A stretch of DNA of 38,899 nt from Armatimonadetes bacterium CG2_30_59_28 (GTDB taxonomy: Bacteria; Armatimonadota; Abditibacteriia; CG2-30-59-28). Shown here in pieces: positions 33,696 to 38,899 of this stretch. The position numbers and the translations under genes were made by a program. Each line of letters opens with the position of its first letter. Position 1 is the first letter of the stretch. The stretch is from the NCBI GenBank assembly GCA_001872605.1, contig MNXM01000043.1, forward strand, positions 1-38,899, in the 5' to 3' direction. Below the pieces are notes generated by a model. The model searched no databases, had not been told where the DNA came from, and saw only the letters and a list, made by a program, of their open reading frames with translations.

Positions 33696-34299
33696 GAGCC
33701 AGATTGAGGAGTCCCGAAAATCGATGGAGAAGGAGATCCTTCGTATTATGGGCCAGCAAACCATGGCCCCCCATCCGGAATACCTGTCCCTGCTCGACAA
33801 AGTCGCATCGCTTTCCACGGATGTCCTCGGAGCTGGAGTACGGCTGGAAGCGCTGGCGCAGGAGAGAAAGGGGCTTGAGTCGACAACGAGACAGCTTCTG
33901 CTGCACGACACGGTGATGAGCGAACTCACCCGACGGCGCACGGACGCGGACGCGATCTACAACGTTTTGCTGAACAGGGCGCATCAACTGCGGGTGTTGA
34001 CCTCCAACGAAATTCCTCCGTATAACTTCGCCATAGTGGACCCTCCCCGGCTCCCCAAGTTCAAGGACATCAAAAAGCCTCCCTACGTTCTGATCGTGCT
34101 CTTCCTCCCGTTTATCTGCGCGTTCAATTCGGTCATGGTCGTCCTGTTTGTCGACTATTGGGACAATTCTGTGAGATACGCTGAGGAAGTGGAGGAGCTT
34201 CTCGGACTACCGGTTCTGGGAGAGATCCCCTCATGGACTCACCGGAAAACCACGCGGAGCTTCTCGTCGCAGGACCCGGACTCCCGTCAATCGACGTAG
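33673..34299 (+). CDS. 3' part of the frameshifted Wzz-type protein (cassette B)
   Basis: Continues the protein from HPSVTQVKSQIEESRK in a second frame; the first in-frame ATG (33622) lies upstream of the join and is not a real start. It contains the coiled coil GLESTTRQLLLHDTVMSELT, the second membrane segment YVLIVLFLPFICAFNSVMVV and the usual ending DNSVRYAEEVEELLGLPVLG. The two parts add up to 541 residues against 538 for the cassette A protein. The break may be real (the cell then lacks this Wzz) or a homopolymer base-call error. Confidence 0.8.
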   Translation, partial: HPSVTQVKSQIEESRKSMEKEILRIMGQQTMAPHPEYLSLLDKVASLSTDVLGAGVRLEALAQERKGLESTTRQLLLHDTVMSELTRRRTDADAIYNVLLNRAHQLRVLTSNEIPPYNFAIVDPPRLPKFKDIKKPPYVLIVLFLPFICAFNSVMVVLFVDYWDNSVRYAEEVEELLGLPVLGEIPSWTHRKTTRSFSSQDPDSRQST

Positions 34300-34312
34300 G
34301 AAGGAGAAGGTA

Positions 34313-35008
34313 TTGAGCAGATGCTTCAATCGGCGCGGCAAGTCGCAACCGGACCGCCATGGGGGCACGGTGGATATGCACGATCTTACGGCGGACCTCT
34401 GTGGAAGGTTGCTGGACCGGCTTTGGACAGCGCTGCCGGCGAGGTCCTCCGGATCAGTCATTCAGATATGCAGTCCACAGGCCGGGGATGGCGCAACGAC
34501 TCTCGCCATTCACCTGAGTCGAACCTGGGCCTCTTCCGCAACCGACACGAGAGTATTGCTGATTGATGCAGCCATGCGATCTCCGTTCATCCATCGGTTG
34601 GAGGGCGTGGCCAACGCTCCCGGGCTGCGGGAGGTTCTGTCTCGCGAGGTCAGTTTGGCCGAGGCCATTCAGACGGTGGAGCCGGGCAACCTGTCCGTGA
34701 TGTCCACGGGGGCGCCGTGGCAATTGGCCTCGTGTCACATCTCCCAGTGGGAGGCACTGACTGCCCAACTTCGGGCGCAATACACCCTAACGCTTGTAGA
34801 TAGCGGCTCGCTCGATCTGGAATCTACGGCAGCGGTGCTGGGAGGAGCCTGCGACGGGATTGTGCTTGTCGTCCGCGCCGGGAAGACCCAGCGACGAGCA
34901 GCCACAGAGGCCGCCGACCGGTTGCGCGATACGGGACGCGTTCTGGGGGTCGTGCTCAATGACGCAACGGTTGCACTCCCGCGCTGGCTGAGGACGTCTT
35001 TCTCCTGA
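34313..35008 (+). CDS. BY-kinase-like ATPase with a degenerate P-loop (cassette B)
   Basis: A 231-residue paralogue of 26461-27150, starting at TTG (34313) with AAGGAG (34301-34306) 6 bases upstream. The P-loop region ICSPQAGDGATTLAIHLS has Ala61 where the usual GxGK[ST]T has lysine. Walker A' (VLLIDAAMRSPFIHRLEG) and Walker B (YTLTLVDSGSLDLES) are recognisable but altered. The C-terminus (VALPRWLRTSFS) has no tyrosine cluster. The two kinase-like proteins have thus lost the lysine by different substitutions (Thr, Ala), which suggests relaxed need for ATP hydrolysis. It lies 13 bases after the Wzz stop. Confidence 0.72.
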   Translation: MSRCFNRRGKSQPDRHGGTVDMHDLTADLCGRLLDRLWTALPARSSGSVIQICSPQAGDGATTLAIHLSRTWASSATDTRVLLIDAAMRSPFIHRLEGVANAPGLREVLSREVSLAEAIQTVEPGNLSVMSTGAPWQLASCHISQWEALTAQLRAQYTLTLVDSGSLDLESTAAVLGGACDGIVLVVRAGKTQRRAATEAADRLRDTGRVLGVVLNDATVALPRWLRTSFS

Positions 35009-35085
35009 GGGATATGATATGGCGCGTCCTTGGGACTTGTCGCTTGGCTATCTGCGTCATTGACGCTATTGGAGAGCTGAATTTC

Positions 35086-36663
35086 GTGCACCCGGCATTG
35101 CAGTCAACATGGAGGGGATCCGGTGGGCGGGCGACCCATATCCTCCGGAGAACGCTACCAGCGGGTCTGGCCGTGGTCGCCGTGTGTGGATTGGTGTCGT
35201 TGCTGTACGTCATCAATCCTTTGGTGGGTATGGTTTCGCTCGCCGGTGCCCTCGCGCTGTGGGTTCTGGTGCGCAACCACTTCTGGAGCATCCTGGCGGT
35301 CTACGCATCAATTTCGCTGGGCGTGCTGGGGCTCATTACCTCTGATAGCACGCTGACAGTCACCAAACTTCTGATCGCACTGGCAGCGATTATCTGGCTG
35401 GTCAGGACATTGTTCTATAAGGAGACGGATGCCTTCATCGAGACACTGAGGAACCCGGCCATCCACATGTCCATCGTACTGACATTCATCGTCTACCTGT
35501 CAATCTTCAATGCCCACGACTCCGGATTCGCCATTTACTTTTTTGCGAAGTTTGCCTCTCTTTGCGGGGTTTTCTACCTTGTGGTTCTGGCGATCCGAAC
35601 CGAGAGGCAATTGTACGCTGTCATCCGAACGGTCATCCTGTGTGCAGCGATCGTGAGTCTGGGCGGCGTCTATGAAATGGTGACTCAGAGATCGGTTCAT
35701 CGGCTATTCGGGCGCGAGCAATATCTGGCTGTGGGAAGGGAGGGGGGAGGGCGTCTGACCAGTCGGCACCAGTCCGGCTATGTGGCCCCGACACTTGAGA
35801 CACAGAAAGGAGCATGGGTGAGGGTGCAGTCCACGTTCAATGATCCCAACACCTTCAGCGCCTATCTTCTCAGCGCAATCGCTCTGTCCCTCGCTGCATT
35901 CCTTGGAGCGGAAAAGCGAAGGGACAAATGGCTCTATGCTGCCGCTTTGCTTCCACTGGTGCTCAGTTTGCTGGGGACAGGTTCCCGGGCATCTCTGGGA
36001 CTTCTGGGATTGGTCGTACTCATCTATTTCCTGCACCTTCCGTTCCGAAACAAGTTCGCTGCTGTGGCGATAGCCGCGGGTTCGCTGACGGTCGTCATTT
36101 CCGCCCTGGTGATATTGATGCCTCAATTCCGCAAGGGCATATCGATCGATGCCTTCAGGGATGATCCACGATATGGGCTCTGGACGATGGCTATACACAT
36201 GATCGCGGACCACCCCTGGATGGGCGTTGGCTACGGGAATTTCATTGACCTGTACTCTCAGTATCGCGTGCCCGGCGCTCCTGGATTGCTGCAGCCAATG
36301 CCGCACAACTCTTTCCTTCAAATCTGGGCGGAGACGGGGACGCTTGGGGCAGCGGCTGCGCTTGGATTTGTCCTTCTGATTGTGTGGCAACTCTGGGTTG
36401 TCATGCGGAACACCAAAGACAGAAAACGTTGGTTCACGGCTCTGGCACTCACGGGAGCGGTGGTCGGCTACTTCCTCAACTCATTGACGATACCCATGTT
36501 GGACGACCAAAGCCTGTGGCTCACGGCTGCCCTTGGGGTCGCGGGAACTTCTGTTCTGCGTGCAGGGCTGGCATCAGAACAATCCCGCTGGGGCAGCTCA
36601 GTTTCACTCGCAGGCGAGAGTACCTCGCCTGCAGAAGACAGGGGCCTGGCGAAGAGCCGATAG
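35086..36663 (+). CDS. Wzy/WaaL-type O-antigen polymerase or ligase (cassette B)
   Basis: A membrane protein of 525 residues read from GTG 35086, chosen for GGAGAG (35071-35076) 9 bases upstream; an ATG at 35014 in the same frame would add 24 residues that look unlike a membrane-protein start. It has about 11-12 membrane segments and the family signature: LLGTGSRASLGLLGLVVLIY, HPWMGVGYGNFIDLYSQYRV, and PHNSFLQIWAETGTLGAAAA. Layout matches the cassette A protein, including the motif YEMVTQRSVHRLFGR against YEMISHKSVQQFFGR. Probably a second polymerase, for a different repeat unit. Confidence 0.85.
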   Translation: MHPALQSTWRGSGGRATHILRRTLPAGLAVVAVCGLVSLLYVINPLVGMVSLAGALALWVLVRNHFWSILAVYASISLGVLGLITSDSTLTVTKLLIALAAIIWLVRTLFYKETDAFIETLRNPAIHMSIVLTFIVYLSIFNAHDSGFAIYFFAKFASLCGVFYLVVLAIRTERQLYAVIRTVILCAAIVSLGGVYEMVTQRSVHRLFGREQYLAVGREGGGRLTSRHQSGYVAPTLETQKGAWVRVQSTFNDPNTFSAYLLSAIALSLAAFLGAEKRRDKWLYAAALLPLVLSLLGTGSRASLGLLGLVVLIYFLHLPFRNKFAAVAIAAGSLTVVISALVILMPQFRKGISIDAFRDDPRYGLWTMAIHMIADHPWMGVGYGNFIDLYSQYRVPGAPGLLQPMPHNSFLQIWAETGTLGAAAALGFVLLIVWQLWVVMRNTKDRKRWFTALALTGAVVGYFLNSLTIPMLDDQSLWLTAALGVAGTSVLRAGLASEQSRWGSSVSLAGESTSPAEDRGLAKSR

Positions 36664-36684
36664 GCTCCATAGAAAGGGATCCGA

Positions 36685-38340
36685 ATGCAGCGCGTGCGTT
36701 ACGTGGTACTGGGAATCGATGGAGCGACTTGGCGAAACCTGCGTCCCTGGGCGGAAGCAGGTTTTCTCCCGCATCTCCGGGCACTGATGCAGGAAGGGGC
36801 CTGGGGGTCGCTCCGCTCGGTGATACCGCCGGTAACCGCCCCAGCTTGGGTTTCCTTCATGACGGGCAAAGGACCTGGCAAGCACGGAGTCTACGACTTC
36901 GTCAAACCAGTGGACGGGACGCTTTTAGGATTCGATGTCATCTCCTCTCACGACGTGCGCGAACCCACCCTGTGGTCTATTGCGGGGGACCAAGGTAGGA
37001 AGGTCATCGTATTCAACGTGCCTGTTACCTACCCCCCAAAACCTGTGAATGGCTTGCTGGTAGGCGATATGCTGACCCCCAGCATTGAATGCGACTTCAC
37101 CTATCCGAAAGAAATCAGAGAGGAGCTGCTCCGGGAAGTCGGTGACTACACCATCACGATCAACTGGCTGGAATACAAGAAGCATGAAAGCAGAAGGTTG
37201 TTGCGGGATCTCTCGGAATGCCTCGAACAAAGACGCAAGACCATCCGCTTCCTGATGCAATCCATCGACTGGGACCTCTTTGTGGGGGTGTTGACGGAAA
37301 CAGATCGCCTGCAACACGCGCTCTGGAACGAGATTGAGCCCGGCGTGGGAACACAAGGGGCAGGTACTCCGCGGGAGATCCTGGATTTCTACCGTCAGGT
37401 GGATGACATCGTGGGGGAGGTGCGAGCCGCCGCGGGAGAGGGCTCCTACCTGTTCCTCATCTCCGACCATGGGTTTGGTCCGCTTCGCAGGAAGTTCCAC
37501 ACCAACAACTGGCTGATCCAACAAGGCTATCTGCGGATCCGGCCCGCGAAGCAATTCCTGTTGAAGGGAGTGTCGCTGTGTCGCCGGGCAATTCTCAAGC
37601 TGGCGCGAGTCTTGCGCCGAAGCCGCGTCCCGCGCCGATCTGCTACCGGGCCAGCTCAACGGAGCATTGCCGCCCCCTGGGGAGTGATGAAGATCATGGA
37701 GAATTGCGTGGATTGGAGAGGGACCCGTGCGTTTGCGCGTTCGTTCACTCAAAACGGGATCCACATCAATCTAATCGACCGGGAGCCCAACGGCTGCGTG
37801 ACTGCGGGAGACCTTCCTCGTCTCAGAGACGAGATCCTCGCCAAGTTGAGGGAGTTGACAGACACAGCGCACAGTGAAACCGTCGTCGAGCAAGTCTTTT
37901 CGCGAGAGGAGCTGTACACGGGCCTCCAATCAGCGAACGCTCCGGACATCATCTTCAGGACGAAGGACGGCTATCAGACGGATCCGTTCATAGGAGGAAG
38001 CCTTTTCGACGACGCCAACGATAAAAGTGGCACGGGTATGCACACCGAGGACGGGATATTCCTGGTCAGCGGGCCGGGTATTCGACAGGGCGCTCGGATC
38101 GCTCCTGCACACATTACGGATGTCGCTCCGACGGTCCTGTACACCATGGGGTACCCCGCGCCCAGCGATATGGATGGCGCGGTGATCGCGGAGGCATTTG
38201 AGGCGTCCTTCCTCAGCGAGCGCCACCCTGAACAGGTCGAAGTGGAGCAGGTGTCCGCACACAGTGACGGCACGGCCTTTACGGATCAGGAGAGTGACCT
38301 GCTCAAGGACCGTCTTCGCGGGCTGGGCTATCTGGGATAG
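36685..38340 (+). CDS. Alkaline-phosphatase-superfamily phosphodiesterase-like enzyme (cassette B)
   Basis: A 551-residue paralogue of 28805-30454, starting at ATG with AAAGGGAT upstream. The metal-site positions are conserved: VVLGIDGATW, PPVTAPAWVSFMTGKGPG, LTETDRLQHALWN, LISDHGFGP and GTGMHTEDGIF. Length and the end of the protein (LKDRLRGLGYLG against LERRLRLLGYIG) match the cassette A enzyme. No signal peptide is seen. The enzyme closes cassette B just as its paralogue closes cassette A, so the two probably do the same step in their pathways. Confidence 0.8.
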   Translation: MQRVRYVVLGIDGATWRNLRPWAEAGFLPHLRALMQEGAWGSLRSVIPPVTAPAWVSFMTGKGPGKHGVYDFVKPVDGTLLGFDVISSHDVREPTLWSIAGDQGRKVIVFNVPVTYPPKPVNGLLVGDMLTPSIECDFTYPKEIREELLREVGDYTITINWLEYKKHESRRLLRDLSECLEQRRKTIRFLMQSIDWDLFVGVLTETDRLQHALWNEIEPGVGTQGAGTPREILDFYRQVDDIVGEVRAAAGEGSYLFLISDHGFGPLRRKFHTNNWLIQQGYLRIRPAKQFLLKGVSLCRRAILKLARVLRRSRVPRRSATGPAQRSIAAPWGVMKIMENCVDWRGTRAFARSFTQNGIHINLIDREPNGCVTAGDLPRLRDEILAKLRELTDTAHSETVVEQVFSREELYTGLQSANAPDIIFRTKDGYQTDPFIGGSLFDDANDKSGTGMHTEDGIFLVSGPGIRQGARIAPAHITDVAPTVLYTMGYPAPSDMDGAVIAEAFEASFLSERHPEQVEVEQVSAHSDGTAFTDQESDLLKDRLRGLGYLG

Positions 38341-38375
38341 GTTCGATGACTCACGAGAGGGGCCATGGACGTTTG

Positions 38376-38723
38376 ATGAAAATTGCGATGGTAACCTACG
38401 AGTGTTCTCGGCGCGGGGGCGTCGAACGCGTCGTTTTCGAGTTGTCTCGCCGTTTCGCTCGTCGGGGGCACGAAGTCCACGTGTTTGCCCATCAATGGTT
38501 CGACATGGAAGGAGAAGCGGTGCAATTTCACCGGGTGGGAGGAATTCCCATGCCGGGGTTGGGATTGTCGTCCAGAATCCTGAATTTCTTCTTCTTCAGC
38601 GGGTGGGCGATACGAGGCCATGCGTTCGATATCACTCACTGCCATCTCTACTCACACCATCGGTACGATGTGGTCACTTGCCATGGTAACCCGGCGGGGT
38701 GGGCAGCAGTCATGTTGCCCTAA
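38376..38723 (+). pseudogene. Truncated GT4-family glycosyltransferase
   Basis: The product begins KIAMVTYECSRRGGVERVV and continues FARRGHEVHVFAHQWFD, the N-terminal Rossmann domain of GT-B glycosyltransferases of family 4. It stops at TAA (38721-38723) after about 115 residues, whereas such enzymes have about 370, and the C-terminal nucleotide-sugar domain is missing. ATG 38376 is preferred; an in-frame ATG at 38346 would add 10 residues. Past about 38715 no GT4-like text is found in any frame to the window end, so the gene appears broken by an insertion or rearrangement. Confidence 0.72.
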
Positions 38724-38899
38724 ATCCACCGCCTACCTGTCGGGCAGTGTCGATCCAGCCGTCCGGACCCCTGGGTTTACGAGTCAAGGGTTGGAGGAGC
38801 ATCGCGGGAGCCGGTCTTGCCGGTGATTCCCCGCGTACAGTACCTCTTGATTCTTCAGAAGCCGTGCTGCCGCTCTCCCCAGGTTACAGCCGTGTCGGT
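38724..38899. other. Unassigned sequence at the right edge
   Basis: Both strands and all frames were read. No protein family is recognised here and no tRNA or terminator fold is seen. Several frames stay open to the edge, as expected for GC-rich DNA. It may belong to an element that broke the glycosyltransferase gene. Confidence 0.4.

Noticed and set aside
35014-35085. Upstream ATG start of the cassette B Wzy
   Set aside because: The extra 24 residues have no spaced ribosome site and are not like the start of the cassette A protein, while GTG 35086 has GGAGAG.
1-38899. CRISPR array, rRNA or tRNA genes, transposase genes
   Set aside because: No regular short repeats, RNA gene signatures or recognisable transposase families were seen.

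Overview
This 38.9 kb window reads as a chromosomal segment of a moderately GC-rich bacterium. A Wza-like exporter with SLBB repeats implies an outer membrane. Secreted Pectate_lyase_3 / beta-helix proteins, LamG-like modules, an 'MVGPFPN' module and an aldose-epimerase-like secreted protein recall Armatimonadota, Planctomycetota and related groups. No marker gene here settles the phylum, so that placement is inference. Several frameshifts and gene fragments mean the sequence is either decaying in places or carries some base-call errors (homopolymer-type one-base insertions).

Layout. 1-285: tail of a broken PD-(D/E)XK nuclease-type gene. 282-7046: two tandem paralogous secreted right-handed beta-helix (Pectate_lyase_3) proteins with Ig-like N-terminal domains; the second is split by an extra T at 4615/4616. 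7131-7746 (-): ParE/RelE-type toxin and Phd/YefM-type antitoxin. 7747-8198: non-genic stretch with a REP-like element and a strong hairpin. 8199-9118 (-): two small secreted proteins. 9369-13155: three-gene operon of secreted carbohydrate-type proteins (jelly-roll-like, NosD-like beta helix, epimerase-like). 13402-14400: Kelch propeller. 14591-18606: a membrane protein plus a complete riboflavin operon, ribD-ribE-ribBA-ribH, with a sigma70-type promoter and no FMN riboswitch. 18644-21684: lipid-carrier genes (WecA/TagO-like initiating transferase, UDP-GlcNAc 2-epimerase, UppP). 21739-30454: exopolysaccharide cassette A (SLBB exporter, Wzx flippase on the minus strand, Wzz, BY-kinase-like ATPase, Wzy, alkaline-phosphatase-superfamily enzyme). 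30522-31991: clan GH-A glycosidase. 32038-32645: a scar of three gene fragments (thiD, SLBB exporter, flippase). 32673-38340: cassette B, repeating the order Wzz, BY-kinase-like, Wzy, phosphatase-superfamily. 38376-end: truncated GT4 glycosyltransferase.

How it works together. The lipid-carrier genes and cassette A make a plausible Wzx/Wzy pathway: sugar-phosphate transfer to undecaprenyl phosphate, flipping, polymerisation, chain-length control, export through the SLBB protein, and carrier recycling by UppP. Cassette B repeats the polymerisation and chain-length part but keeps only the 3' ends of its exporter and flippase genes, so it would need those functions from cassette A or elsewhere. 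The secreted beta-helix proteins and the glycosidase may bind or trim the polymer.

The most notable points are the repeated four-gene module, the fragment scar at 32.0-32.6 kb, and the loss of the P-loop lysine in both BY-kinase-like paralogues.
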